A stretch of 64,000 bases of DNA from JAAXIE01 sp965263155 (GCA_965263155.1 OZ253586.1:3162001-3226000), one strand, 5' to 3'. Positions 1 to 9,125 are shown, counted from the first letter of the stretch. Numbers and translations: made by a program. Notes: generated from the sequence alone by a model not told the origin.

Positions 1-399
1 ACTTGGGCCCAGCAGAAGATGACCACCATGCCCGCCATGGACGACCGGCAGGCGTCCACCAACCGGATGATGCTGTGGATGATGCCGTTGATGCTGGGCT
101 TCTTTACTCTGCAGTTCCCCAGCGGGTTGGCCCTCTACTGGATTACTTCCAACATCATTGGTGTGGGCATCCAGTATTTCCAGACGGGCTGGGGCCCCCT
201 TTTCAGCAGGTCAGCGCCTGCCCCGGCGCAAGTTACTCCTCCGTCCGAGCCGGAGCCTGGAGAGAAAGAGAGTGGTACCAATGGAAGCAACCGAAGTGAC
301 AATGTCAGCCCGAACCGTCGAAGAGGCCCGCGAACTGGGGCTCAAAGAGCTCGGCGTAGATCTGGAAGAAGCCGAGGTAGAAATACTAAGCTACGGTAA
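1..399 (+). CDS. yidC: YidC/Oxa1 membrane protein insertase, C-terminal part
   Basis: Only the 3' end is in the window; the frame is already open at base 1. YidC inserts and folds proteins in the cytoplasmic membrane, alone or with SecYEG. The visible part holds the last two transmembrane segments of the family, with the typical FPSGLALYW stretch near residue 40 of the fragment, followed by a Pro-rich linker and a strongly basic tail (RRRG, RARRRSGRSRGR) such as often contacts the ribosome. The last 119 bases are read in another frame as the start of khpB, so the basic tail and the KhpB N-terminus are dual-coded. yidC next to khpB (jag) is the common bacterial order. The family call is firm; the tail may have been shaped by the overlap. 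Confidence 0.93.
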   Translation, partial: TWAQQKMTTMPAMDDRQASTNRMMLWMMPLMLGFFTLQFPSGLALYWITSNIIGVGIQYFQTGWGPLFSRSAPAPAQVTPPSEPEPGEKESGTNGSNRSDNVSPNRRRGPRTGAQRARRRSGRSRGRNTKLR

Positions 400-982
400 G
401 CCTCCACGGTTCCTAGGACTGGGCGCCGAGCTAGCCCGTGTGCGGGTGACCCGTATCGCCGCAGGTTCCAACATTGCCCCTGCCGCCGTGGAAATCGTCA
501 CCCGCATACTACAGTCGGCGGGGACTTCCACCACGGCCACCCTGCGCACCGCCAACGACCCCAACACCGGAGGTCCTCTGATCGACATCACCGGCGAAGA
601 TTCGGGCCTCCTTATCGGGCGCAAGGGCGAGACCCTCCGCGCTCTTCAATTCATCGTCAACCTCATGGTGCGCAAGCAGGTGGGAGAGATGAACAGCCGC
701 GTGGTGCTGGACATCGAAAGGTACCGCGAGCGACGCCAAGAAGCGCTGCGGGCCATGGCCATGCGCGTAGCCGATCGGGTGGTAGCCAGTGGTCGAGGCA
801 TAGCCTTGGAGCCAATGTCAGCCGCAGAGAGACGCATAGTGCATATGGCCTTGGCCGAGCACCCTCGGGTCACCACCCAGAGCGCAGGTTCCGGCGAGGA
901 CCGCAAGATAACCATCCTACCCAAGGGCAACGGTGGACAGGGCCCGTCGCAGGGTCCAAGAAGCCAAGACGACGAGAACTAG
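281..982 (+). CDS. khpB: RNA-binding protein KhpB (Jag/SpoIIIJ-associated)
   Basis: A 233-residue RNA-binding protein. Domains in order: Jag_N (about residues 10-56, TVEEA start), KH domain with the GRKG loop at residues 113-116, and R3H domain with the R-x3-H pair at residues 184 and 188. KhpB pairs with KhpA in other bacteria and affects cell division and elongation through RNA binding. I place the start at ATG 281, after a purine-rich GAGAAAGAG stretch; the next ATG (302) would still leave Jag_N intact. Either start gives a long out-of-frame overlap with yidC (119 or 98 nt), implying translational coupling. The C-terminus is a short Gly/Ser/Gln-rich tail. Confidence 0.92.
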   Translation: MEATEVTMSARTVEEARELGLKELGVDLEEAEVEILSYGKPPRFLGLGAELARVRVTRIAAGSNIAPAAVEIVTRILQSAGTSTTATLRTANDPNTGGPLIDITGEDSGLLIGRKGETLRALQFIVNLMVRKQVGEMNSRVVLDIERYRERRQEALRAMAMRVADRVVASGRGIALEPMSAAERRIVHMALAEHPRVTTQSAGSGEDRKITILPKGNGGQGPSQGPRSQDDEN

Positions 983-1087
983 GACATCCCTGAACGTCTG
1001 GGCATTGACCCCGGCGCAGGCCAGTCATATTATTCCGGGGTGATACCGGTGGCGGCTTACGCACAGCCTTGCCAGAATGGAGGATCA

Positions 1088-2530
1088 ATGCTGACCTCCA
1101 GCAAGGTCGACGACCACCCCAAGGACGAGTGTGGGGTTGTGGCCGTCTACTCGCCAAGGGGCGACGCCAGCCACATCGCTTACACTGGCCTCTTTTCCTT
1201 GCAGCACCGCGGCCAGGAAAGTGCGGGCATTGCCGTCTCCGACGGCCAGACGGTGCGGGTCCATAGCGACATGGGCTTGGTCACACAAGTCTTCCACAAC
1301 GGTGTGATCAAGGCCCTCTCCGGCAACATGGCCATAGGCCACACCCGCTATTCCACCACCGGCTCCAGCCTGCAGTGCAACGTACAGCCCTTCCTCGTGG
1401 AAGGTCGTAACGGGCGTTTGGCCTTGGGCCACAACGGCAACATCATCGACCCTCTGGCCCTACAGCAGCGGCTCAGCAAGCAGTGGGGGTGCCAGTTCAC
1501 CTCAAGCACCGACTCCGAGGTCATCGCCTACCTGCTGGCCAACGCCCCCGGCGCCACATGGGAGGACCGGGCTGCTTACTGTATGCGCACCCTACAGGGC
1601 GCCTACTCCGCTGTGAGTCTCTCTCCAGACGCTGTCATGGGATTCCGCGACCCTCTGGGCGTCCGCCCACTGTGCCTAGGCGAGCTGGATGGCGGTTGGG
1701 TGATGGCCTCCGAGAGTTGCGCCTTGGACCACCTAGGGGCGACCTTCCTGCGCGAACTGGAACCGGGCGAAATCGTTATCATCGATCGCGACGGCCTGCG
1801 CTCCTCCATCTGCGTACAGGAGCGGACCCGGCGCGCTCTTTGCATCTTCGAATACATCTACCTAGCCCGACCCGACAGCATGCTGAACAACAGGCTGGTC
1901 TACTCTACGCGCCGGGACATGGGAGTACGCTTGGCCCATGAGCACCCCGCCGATGCCGACGTGGTCATCGGCGTGCCAGACTCGGCCACGGCAGCCGCCG
2001 TAGGCTACTCCCAAGCGTCAGGTTTGCCCTACAGCGAGGGGCTAGTGAAGAACCGTTACGTCGGACGCACTTTCATGGAGCCCGACCAGAGGTCCAGGGA
2101 CTCGAGCGTGCGTCTGAAATTCAACCCGCTGCCTGACGTGGTGCGGGACAAGCGAGTGGTGCTGGTGGACGACAGCATCGTTCGGGGTACCACCACGCCG
2201 CATCTGGTCGCCTTGGTGCGACGCGCCGGAGCAACCGAGGTGCATGTGCGTGTCTGCTCCCCGCCCATCCGCTGGCCCTGCTACCTAGGGGTAGACATGA
2301 GCACCCGCGAGGAGCTCATCGCCTCCCACAAATCAGTGGAAGAGATACGCCAGTTCATCGGGGCCGACACCTTGGGCTACCTCACCATAGGTGGCCTGCT
2401 GGAGGTGGTGGACGGCGCGCAAGGGGGCTACTGCGACGCCTGCTTCACCGGACATTATCCCGTGCCGGTGCAGTTAGAGCTGACCGACAAGCTGGTGCTG
2501 GAGACCTCCAAGGCCGCGGCAGACCGCTAG
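1088..2530 (+). CDS. purF: Amidophosphoribosyltransferase
   Basis: Catalyses the first committed step of purine synthesis, PRPP + glutamine to 5-phosphoribosylamine. 480 residues from ATG 1088, which follows a strong GGAGG at 1079-1083. The N-terminal Ntn glutaminase domain begins at Cys15 (DECG), so a 14-residue propeptide must be removed, as in the Bacillus-type enzyme. Conserved HRGQES and GHTRYSTTG motifs follow. The PRPP-binding loop reads VVLVDDSIVRGTT. Four cysteines in the C-terminal half (RALCIF, WPCYLG, YCDAC) match the ligands of the 4Fe-4S cluster of Bacillus PurF, so this is the oxygen-sensitive class. First gene of purF-purM-purH. Confidence 0.96.
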   Translation: MLTSSKVDDHPKDECGVVAVYSPRGDASHIAYTGLFSLQHRGQESAGIAVSDGQTVRVHSDMGLVTQVFHNGVIKALSGNMAIGHTRYSTTGSSLQCNVQPFLVEGRNGRLALGHNGNIIDPLALQQRLSKQWGCQFTSSTDSEVIAYLLANAPGATWEDRAAYCMRTLQGAYSAVSLSPDAVMGFRDPLGVRPLCLGELDGGWVMASESCALDHLGATFLRELEPGEIVIIDRDGLRSSICVQERTRRALCIFEYIYLARPDSMLNNRLVYSTRRDMGVRLAHEHPADADVVIGVPDSATAAAVGYSQASGLPYSEGLVKNRYVGRTFMEPDQRSRDSSVRLKFNPLPDVVRDKRVVLVDDSIVRGTTTPHLVALVRRAGATEVHVRVCSPPIRWPCYLGVDMSTREELIASHKSVEEIRQFIGADTLGYLTIGGLLEVVDGAQGGYCDACFTGHYPVPVQLELTDKLVLETSKAAADR

Positions 2531-2550
2531 AGCGTTCGAAGAGGTAACTC

Positions 2551-3585
2551 TTGGCCCAAAATGGTGACAGCTACCTCGCCGCCGGTGTCGATGTTCCCGC
2601 TCTGGAGGGCCTGAAAGAGCGCATCAAGGCCTTCAGCGCGTCGACTCAAATGGGCCAGCAGGGCGCCACCGCACAAGCGGCCCGCGGATTCGCCGGACTC
2701 TTTCCCCTGACAGGCTATCGCGAGCCGGTGCTGGTGGCCAGCGCCGACGGCGTGGGCACCAAGCTCAAGATCGCCTCAGCGTTGGGCCAGTGGGAGTCTT
2801 TGGGGGCCGACCTAGTAGTCCTCAACGTGAACGACGTACTTACTTGGGGGGCTCGTCCCCTCTTCTTCCTCGACTACTTAGCCGTCGGAGAGTTGGACGT
2901 GGCTGCCTTGGAGGCCTTGGTGAAGGGCATGGCCTCGGCCTGCGTGGGGACAGGCTGCGCCCTCATCGGAGGCGAGACAGCCCAGATGCCCGGAGTCTAC
3001 ACCGGCGGCGACATGGACATGGCGGGATTCCTAGTGGGCGCTGTGGAGAAGGATGAGTTGCTGGACACCTCCTCCGTCGTCCCCGGCGATGCCATCCTAG
3101 GCGTCCCCTCCAGCGGACTCCACACCAATGGCTTTTCACTTGTGCGCCGCGTCTTCCGCCTCGACAACGACTCCGCACCGCTGCGACGCCGTTACGACGA
3201 GTTGGGCCACACCTTGGGCGAGGACTTGCTGACGCCCCATCGCAGCTATTACCCAATGCTCCAGCAAGTCCTGCCCTTGGTGAAGTCAATGGCGCACATA
3301 ACCGGCGGGGGTCTGCCCGGAAAACTGCCCCTAGCCCTGGCGGAAGGGACAGCTGCCTACCTCCGCAAAGGCTCTTGGGAGCGTCCTGCCATTTTCGAAC
3401 TGATACAGCGAACGGGGAACGTGGACGACGCCGAGATGTACCGTGTGTTCAACATGGGCTTGGGCATGGCCATAGTCTGTGCGCCGGAAAACGTGGCGCA
3501 GGTCACGGCCGCTATCCCTGAAGCCCGCGTCGTGGGCGAGGTGATTCCTCAAGCCGGGGACCAAAGATTGCACTTGGACGACTAG
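2551..3585 (+). CDS. purM: Phosphoribosylformylglycinamidine cyclo-ligase (AIR synthetase)
   Basis: Closes the imidazole ring in purine synthesis (FGAM + ATP to AIR). 344 residues, the usual length. The start is TTG 2551, preceded by GAGGT at 2541-2545; no in-frame ATG upstream fits. The ATP-binding SADGVGTKLK motif and the GGETAQMPG stretch typical of the PurM fold are present, with ITGGGLPG in the C-terminal domain. It lies 20 bases after purF and 22 before purH on the same strand, so the three genes are probably one transcript. purN, often next to purM, is not here. Confidence 0.96.
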   Translation: MAQNGDSYLAAGVDVPALEGLKERIKAFSASTQMGQQGATAQAARGFAGLFPLTGYREPVLVASADGVGTKLKIASALGQWESLGADLVVLNVNDVLTWGARPLFFLDYLAVGELDVAALEALVKGMASACVGTGCALIGGETAQMPGVYTGGDMDMAGFLVGAVEKDELLDTSSVVPGDAILGVPSSGLHTNGFSLVRRVFRLDNDSAPLRRRYDELGHTLGEDLLTPHRSYYPMLQQVLPLVKSMAHITGGGLPGKLPLALAEGTAAYLRKGSWERPAIFELIQRTGNVDDAEMYRVFNMGLGMAIVCAPENVAQVTAAIPEARVVGEVIPQAGDQRLHLDD

Positions 3586-3607
3586 TCTGGACGATTAGAG
3601 GGGTTCC

Positions 3608-5134
3608 ATGAAAGCGCTAATCAGCGTTTACGACAAGACCGGCATAGTCCCCCTTGCACGCTCGCTGGCGGACATGGGGGCCGAACTCATTAGCACCGGA
3701 GGCACCTATCGTTCCCTGACCAAGGGGGCAGGCCTGCAGGTGGTGCAGGTGTCCGATTACACTGGCTTCCCCGAGGTGCTGGAGGGACGCGTCAAGACCC
3801 TGCACCCAGCCATCCATGGGGGCATCCTAGCGCGGCGCGACAAGCCAGACCACATGGAGCAACTCCAGAAGCAGGGGTTTGACACCATCGACATGGTGGT
3901 GGTCAACCTCTACCCCTTCATGGAGGTGGCAGGCAGGCCCGACATTACCCTCGAAGAGGCTTTGGAAAACATCGACATCGGTGGCCCCACCCTTCTGCGG
4001 GCCGCCGCCAAGAACCACCCTTGGGTGACAGTGGTGGTTGACCCAAGCGACTACGAATGGGTCGCCGCCAGCCTCGCAGAGGGTGGTCCTTCGCCGGAAC
4101 AGCGACGTGCCTTGGCTCAGAAGGCCTTTCAGCACGTCTCCTTCTACGATTCAGCGATAGCCACTTATCTCTCCCAAGAACCAGCCGACGACCCGCCGGA
4201 GACGCTGGGACTCGCCTACCGGCGGGTGGCCCCCCTGCGCTACGGCGAGAACCCCCACCAGAAAGCTGCCCTTTACGCCCCTGCCTTGCCCTCCACCACC
4301 GGTGTCTGCCAAGCGGAGCAGCTCCATGGGCGGGAGCTCTCTTTCAACAACTACATGGATGCGGACGCCGCTTGGCGGACCGTCAGCGACTTTCAGCAGC
4401 AGTCAGTGGTGGTCATCAAACACGCCAACCCCTGTGGTCTGGCTAGTGACGCGGATATGGCCCAAGCCTACCTCAGGGCCTACGAAGGCGACCCGGTATC
4501 AGCCTTTGGCGGCATCGTAGGCTTCAATCGGCCAGTCACCGCTGCAACAGCCCACGCCATGGCCCCCATCTTCTACGAGGTCGTGGTCGCCCCTAGCTAC
4601 GAACCAGAAGCCCTTGAGGTGCTGCTGCAGAAGCGCAACCTGCGCATCTTAGCCGTGCCCCAAGGGCCTTCCGGTGCCGTATTTGATATCCGGCCCTTGT
4701 CGGGCGGTGTGCTGGTACAGACAGGCGATGTCCTCGAGGAAGACCCCTCTACTTGGGATACGGTGACACACCGCGCGCCCACGGAGCAGGAAAGGCACGA
4801 CCTCGCCTTTGCTTGGCGGGCTGTGAAGCACGTCAAGTCCAACGCCATCCTGCTGGCCAAGGATGGAGCAATGGTGGGCATGGGCGCAGGGCAACCCAAC
4901 CGGGTCACCAGCGTCCACCTAGCCCTGCGCGCTGCTGGCGACAAGGGGCCCGGCTCCGTGCTCGCTTCCGACGCCTTCTTCCCCTTCCCCGACGGGCTGG
5001 AACTGGCAGCCCAAGGCGGGATCACTGCGGTGGTGCAACCCGGAGGCTCCATCCGCGACCAAGAGGTCATCGACGCCGCCAACCAAGCAGGCGTGGCCAT
5101 GGTGACCACCGGGGTGCGACATTTCCGCCACTGA
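3608..5134 (+). CDS. purH: Bifunctional AICAR formyltransferase/IMP cyclohydrolase
   Basis: Performs the last two steps to IMP. 508 residues. The N-terminal MGS-like IMP cyclohydrolase domain starts at ALISVYDKTG and keeps the STGGT and EGRVKTLHP motifs. The C-terminal AICAR transformylase domain carries the catalytic Lys-His in VVIKHANPCG. The start is ATG 3608 with GAGGGG about 5 bases upstream. It ends the pur cluster; no clear intrinsic terminator follows before the next gene, which has its own strong ribosome-binding site. Confidence 0.96.
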   Translation: MKALISVYDKTGIVPLARSLADMGAELISTGGTYRSLTKGAGLQVVQVSDYTGFPEVLEGRVKTLHPAIHGGILARRDKPDHMEQLQKQGFDTIDMVVVNLYPFMEVAGRPDITLEEALENIDIGGPTLLRAAAKNHPWVTVVVDPSDYEWVAASLAEGGPSPEQRRALAQKAFQHVSFYDSAIATYLSQEPADDPPETLGLAYRRVAPLRYGENPHQKAALYAPALPSTTGVCQAEQLHGRELSFNNYMDADAAWRTVSDFQQQSVVVIKHANPCGLASDADMAQAYLRAYEGDPVSAFGGIVGFNRPVTAATAHAMAPIFYEVVVAPSYEPEALEVLLQKRNLRILAVPQGPSGAVFDIRPLSGGVLVQTGDVLEEDPSTWDTVTHRAPTEQERHDLAFAWRAVKHVKSNAILLAKDGAMVGMGAGQPNRVTSVHLALRAAGDKGPGSVLASDAFFPFPDGLELAAQGGITAVVQPGGSIRDQEVIDAANQAGVAMVTTGVRHFRH

Positions 5135-5227
5135 TCCTTGGCGCCACTAGACCTTGAAGCGGCGCTAAGCCCGGGTTTACGGTGGACCTACCTTCTGGGT
5201 AAGAATCGGTGCCTAAGGAGACAAGCC

Positions 5228-5767
5228 ATGGCCAACACAGTGCTGGTAATCGACATGCTTCGGGGCTTCTTGGAAGAGGGCCACAACCTCTACTGCGGCC
5301 CCGACTCGCGGGCCATCATCCCCAACATACGGCAACTCCTCCAACGCGAGCGGGACTTGGGCTCCACCATCCTCTTCATCTCAGACCACCACGACCCCGA
5401 CGACTTGGAGTTTCAGATATTCCCCGTCCATTGCGTCAAGGGAACGGCAGAGACCGAGGTGATACCCGAGCTGCAGGAGTGGGTCGACGACCTCAACATC
5501 ATCCCCAAAAACCGCTACAGCGGCTTCTTCAACACCGAACTGGAAGCCCGGCTGAAGAACCTGAAGCCGGAGAAGCTGGTTGTATGCGGAGTATGCACCG
5601 ACATCTGTGTGATGCACACCATCTCCGACGCACGAAACCGCGACTACCCGGTGGAGGTGCCTACGAACTGCGTAGCCTCCTTCGACCCCGGAGCCCACGA
5701 GTGGGCCCTCCAACACACCCAGAAAATCCTCGGGGCCTCGCTGGTCGAGCCCGCCCCTGTCTCCTGA
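5228..5767 (+). CDS. Isochorismatase-family cysteine hydrolase
   Basis: 179 residues from ATG 5228, chosen because AAGGAGA lies at 5215-5221. The catalytic triad of the isochorismatase/nicotinamidase superfamily is visible: Asp9 (VIDML), Lys94 (IIPKNRYSGF) and Cys127 (GVCTDIC). The family hydrolyses amides such as nicotinamide or N-carbamoyl compounds, or the enol ether of isochorismate. The substrate cannot be read from sequence; the YSGF loop and short length resemble nicotinamidase-like members. It stands alone after the purine genes, and an NAD-salvage role would be a guess. Confidence 0.85.
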   Translation: MANTVLVIDMLRGFLEEGHNLYCGPDSRAIIPNIRQLLQRERDLGSTILFISDHHDPDDLEFQIFPVHCVKGTAETEVIPELQEWVDDLNIIPKNRYSGFFNTELEARLKNLKPEKLVVCGVCTDICVMHTISDARNRDYPVEVPTNCVASFDPGAHEWALQHTQKILGASLVEPAPVS

Positions 5768-6000
5768 ACGGGGCACTGGTAAAGGCACGAAGAAAACAGG
5801 ACGTTTAGCCATTGTGGAGTCGCTAATCCGCAGGGTTTATCAGCAGGTAGCAACAGAAGGCATGAACCTCACGTCTATTCCCAATGCCCTGGCGGTTACT
5901 GGATACCGTTGTCTGTGCAGGCACAAGTGGATAGCGCGATTCATTGAGAAGCACAGCAATGAGGCATCCTTATAGCAGTCCGTAGGGAGATGCGCATCAA

Positions 6001-6470
6001 ATGATGAATAGGGGCGGGCGAGACCGGACTGGACGCGCCGGTGAACACTACGTCGCGGCGGAAGTCAATCGGCGTGGTGCCTACGCTGCACCGTGGGCTG
6101 GCAACCTGCCGGATATAGCTGTCGTGGCCGTGGCAATGGACGGTGAGAGGTCATTCACAGCCTATATTCAGGTCAAAACGAAAGGCCCCAAGCAGAGCAC
6201 TTGGCAGGGGGACGTACGCGTAGGGTGGGACCTGCCCAAGTCCGACGAGATCGAATGTGTGTCGTGGGGTGGATGCCAACCAACCTATCTCTGCCAACAG
6301 CCCAAACACAAGCACGGCGACCTGTCGGTGTCTCCGCATGACAACTCCATCGATTTGAAGGGTCAACGCGAAGTGCCGGGACGGGATGAGCACTGTTGGG
6401 TGTTGTGGCGCTGGAAGACCTGCCCAATGCCCCGCGCTATTGGATAGTCACCCATGCCCAAGCGCATTAG
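6001..6470 (+). pseudogene. Decayed PDDEXK-like (DUF4365-type) protein gene
   Basis: The first 50-60 residues look like a small family of putative PD-(D/E)XK-fold proteins: GRAGEHYVAAEVNRRG, PDIAVVAV and IQVKTK (the E/D...QVK core). Downstream the frame is lost. The open frame gives HCWVLWRWKT, but one base of shift near 6409 restores a family-like end, VALEDLPNAPRYWIVTHAQ, which stops at 6468-6470. Relatives usually continue past this point, so the gene is both frameshifted and truncated. The middle (residues 95-130) also fits the family poorly. A single-base sequencing error could explain the shift but not the missing end. Confidence 0.5.
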
Positions 6471-6804
6471 CTCAACGGTCAGTGTGGTACATGCTGGGTT
6501 GGCGCACTTAGGAGAACTGCCTAGCGACACTAATTACGACGTTCCGGGGGGCGTATCCATAGGCAACGTGTATAGCGATGAGCCGTTTGACACATTGAAA
6601 GCAACGAACAAAACACTCGCCGAGTGGATCGCTGTATTCCATGAAGACCCAATCTCCATTTGTGACCCCTATCAATTCGTCACCAATCTAACTTATCGAT
6701 TGTCGATCTACTCTTTTGTGTACGCCGGTTATGCTGAAGAGATTGAGGTGGACACGACCGGTGGCGGATTTGTTGTCGCCAGCCCAAGGGCCAGTTCGGG
6801 ATGA
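6454..6804 (+). CDS. Hypothetical protein, 116 residues
   Basis: An open frame from ATG 6454 overlapping the end of the decayed gene before it by 17 bases. The translation has ordinary composition with no membrane segment, signal peptide or motif I recognise. There is no good ribosome-binding site, and local base composition is less GC-rich than in neighbouring genes. It may be a real orphan gene or chance coding in decaying DNA. Confidence 0.3.
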   Translation: MPKRISSTVSVVHAGLAHLGELPSDTNYDVPGGVSIGNVYSDEPFDTLKATNKTLAEWIAVFHEDPISICDPYQFVTNLTYRLSIYSFVYAGYAEEIEVDTTGGGFVVASPRASSG

Positions 6805-6962
6805 GGGTAACATAGGCGTAATCCTGATGCTGGTGGGCTAGGCGTTGGGTTGCCCAATGCTAACAAGTCACTGCTCCCATAGACCTTTGAGTCAAACGGC
6901 ACTTTTTGAGTCAAGCCAAAAGGGAGGGATGGGTCAACCAGTAGTGTGTCCCTTCCTGGAAA

Positions 6963-8414
6963 TCACGGAAGGGGAATGAAGCGGACGCGCAGGACGCGAC
7001 GGCTGGCCGGGCTCACGGCGGCCCAGTGAGCAACGCGATGGCCCACCACCCAAGCGATCCTTCCGTTGCTCAGCACCAACGGGATGGAGTCGCGTCGCGA
7101 GGATGGCACCTTAAGATCGACTAGGAAGTCCTGCAGCTTCTTTTCATTTGACAGACCGTAGGGCTGGAACCTGTCGCCGTGCTGGCGTCGCCGGACCCAG
7201 AGCTCCGGCTCGCTGTCTCCTAGGTCTAGAACGGCTGTCAGAGGGTCGACTGGCACACCGGATGTCGTGTCGTTATACTCCACCGTCACTTGCCAGCCAG
7301 ACAGGTCGGTCACGACGGTCCCAGCACCTAAGCTGGGCACTCCCAGCCGGTGCTCGCCCTCGAAGGGTACGGGGGCAAGCTGGACTCCGACGTCCCGCCT
7401 CATGGTCAGCGCTTCGTTAGTGGACGTCAGCCTCAGCCCCAACGGCAGTACGATCTGACCCCCGGGCCTGCCCTCCACCAGCGCTATCATGGCATCTACG
7501 TGGGACATCTGCAGACGGCGTCCGCTTCCCATCATCTCCTGGTAAGCCCGACGCAGAAGGCGGGCCTGCAGCGCGAGGGGGCAGCGAGATAGGGCCGCCC
7601 GGTCCAACGTGACCGCGTCTCCTTCCTTGCGGGCCAATTGTCCCCACGCCCGCTCGACCTCCGACTCCAGGAAGTCGGTTTCCTGAGAGGCAGCTTGGGC
7701 CAGCCTCACCAGTGCCTCGGAGATACGGGGATTGTAATCCTGCAACGAGGGCAGAAGCTGGTGGCGCACCCGGTTGCGGGTAAATCGCATATCCCAGTTG
7801 GCGGGGTCCTCTCGGTACGCGATTCCCCCATGGTGACAGTAGTCGCGCAGTTGCTCTTTGGTCAGCGTCAGCAATGGCCGGAACAGGTTGACGCGTTGCT
7901 GGCCATCGGAGCTTCGCCATGTGGTGAGGACGTCCATTCCCCGCAAACCGTCGATACCGCTGCCCCGTATCAGGTGCATCAGTACCGTCTCCGCTTGATC
8001 GTCGGCGTTGTGGCCCAAGACCACGACCGCCGCCCCCACCGAGTCAGCAGCCCGTCCTAGAAATCGATAGCGCAATTCCCGGGCCGCCGCCTCGAAGGAA
8101 GAGATGCCTTGCTCTCGCTGGTATGCCATCGGGTCGGCATGCTCCGTGATAAACGGCAGCCCCAACCCAGCCGCCATCTCTGCCACAAAGCGGGCATCTT
8201 CGGCGGCTTCAGGCCGGAAGTTGTGGTCGAAGTGGGCCACATGCAGGGTGAGGCCCATCGCAACGCGATGGGAATATAAGGCGTGGAGAACGGCAGTGGA
8301 GTCGGCCCCGCTAGAGACCGCCGTCACTAGACTGGCGCCCTCCAAGCCATGTCGGCGCAGAGACTCCCGCACAGCGGATTCTACCGCCGTCATGCGGGGC
8401 AGCCGGCGCGGCAT
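6963..8414 (-). CDS. tilS: tRNA(Ile)-lysidine synthetase
   Basis: Converts C34 of the CAU-anticodon isoleucine tRNA to lysidine so that it reads AUA. 483 residues with an N-type PP-loop ATPase domain, the HNADDQAETVLMHL and RGMDVL motifs of TilS, a middle substrate-binding region and a C-terminal TilS domain (RRRQHGDRFQPYG, KKLQDFL). The ATP loop normally reading SGGxDS is SSGADS here (residues 34-39), a Gly-to-Ser change. The start lies 2 bases after the stop of the histidine phosphatase gene, so the two are probably co-transcribed. The family call is secure; the substituted loop is unusual but need not abolish ATP binding. Confidence 0.92.
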   Translation of the reverse strand: MPRRLPRMTAVESAVRESLRRHGLEGASLVTAVSSGADSTAVLHALYSHRVAMGLTLHVAHFDHNFRPEAAEDARFVAEMAAGLGLPFITEHADPMAYQREQGISSFEAAARELRYRFLGRAADSVGAAVVVLGHNADDQAETVLMHLIRGSGIDGLRGMDVLTTWRSSDGQQRVNLFRPLLTLTKEQLRDYCHHGGIAYREDPANWDMRFTRNRVRHQLLPSLQDYNPRISEALVRLAQAASQETDFLESEVERAWGQLARKEGDAVTLDRAALSRCPLALQARLLRRAYQEMMGSGRRLQMSHVDAMIALVEGRPGGQIVLPLGLRLTSTNEALTMRRDVGVQLAPVPFEGEHRLGVPSLGAGTVVTDLSGWQVTVEYNDTTSGVPVDPLTAVLDLGDSEPELWVRRRQHGDRFQPYGLSNEKKLQDFLVDLKVPSSRRDSIPLVLSNGRIAWVVGHRVAHWAAVSPASRRVLRVRFIPLP

Positions 8415-8416
8415 CC

Positions 8417-9040
8417 TCAGCCTCCGGAGCTGGGGAGGCCGATCAGATGGCAGCGGTCGTTGAAGTGCAGCAGGTGGCGTGTACGCTCCCCAACCTCCAG
8501 CACGGTGAAAGAGCCGAGGTCGACTCGTATGCGGTGGAAACGGGAGAGGGGCAACCCCAGAAACCGGCTGACGATGGCGTTGATGGCGAAATTATGAGAG
8601 ACGGCCACCACTGTGCCATCGGCATGGGCCTTTTCGATGCGCTGCTCAGCCCTCCAAGCACGTCCTTGAAGCTGTCTCAACGACTCGCCCCCAGGAAAAC
8701 TGACCCGTCCTGGGTTCTCATTCCAAGTGTGGAACACCTCCGAGTACTTCTCACGCATCACCGGGCCAGTGATGCCCTCCAACTCCCCTAGGTGTATCTC
8801 CTTCAGCCCCTCCAAGGGCATGACGTCCAAGGAAAGTTCGCTGGATATCTCTTGAGCGGTGCGCATGGCACGGGGAAGAGGGCTGGAGTAGATGGCGGCT
8901 ATTTCAACGGAGGCGAGGGCGGCGGCGGCACGGCGGGCCTGCTCCAAGCCCAACTCGGTGAGGCCCGTATCACTCTGACCTTGGAACCGGCCTTCGGCGT
9001 TCCATGGCGTCTGTCCGTGGCGTACGAGTATGAGCCTCAA
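8417..9040 (-). CDS. Histidine phosphatase family protein (phosphoglycerate mutase-like)
   Basis: A phosphatase of the RHG superfamily. The catalytic motif LVRHGQTPWN places the phospho-accepting His at residue 8 if translation starts at TTG 9038-9040; the second catalytic His is in VAVSHN. The family core (GLTELGLEQA, YSSPLPRAMRTA, GGES) is intact. The frame is open up to ATG 9094, but those 18 extra residues are unlike the family, so I favour the TTG. Substrates of close relatives include alpha-ribazole-phosphate and phosphosugars and cannot be told apart here. It precedes tilS with a 2-base gap. Confidence 0.85.
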   Translation of the reverse strand: MRLILVRHGQTPWNAEGRFQGQSDTGLTELGLEQARRAAAALASVEIAAIYSSPLPRAMRTAQEISSELSLDVMPLEGLKEIHLGELEGITGPVMREKYSEVFHTWNENPGRVSFPGGESLRQLQGRAWRAEQRIEKAHADGTVVAVSHNFAINAIVSRFLGLPLSRFHRIRVDLGSFTVLEVGERTRHLLHFNDRCHLIGLPSSGG

Positions 9041-9099
9041 AGCCGCGCGATGATAGCATCGCCCCTTTTGGGTGTCAAAGAGGCCAAGCCCCACTATCT

Positions 9100-9125
9100 C
9101 CTCTCCCTTGATGGGAGAGGGTTAA
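9100..9125. repeat. REP-like short palindrome
   Basis: CCTCTCCC (9100-9107) pairs with GGGAGAGG (9113-9120) across a 5-base loop and is followed by GTTAA. This is the form of short extragenic palindromes dispersed in many GC-rich genomes. It sits just upstream of the histidine phosphatase gene. Copy number elsewhere in the genome cannot be seen from this window. Confidence 0.55.
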
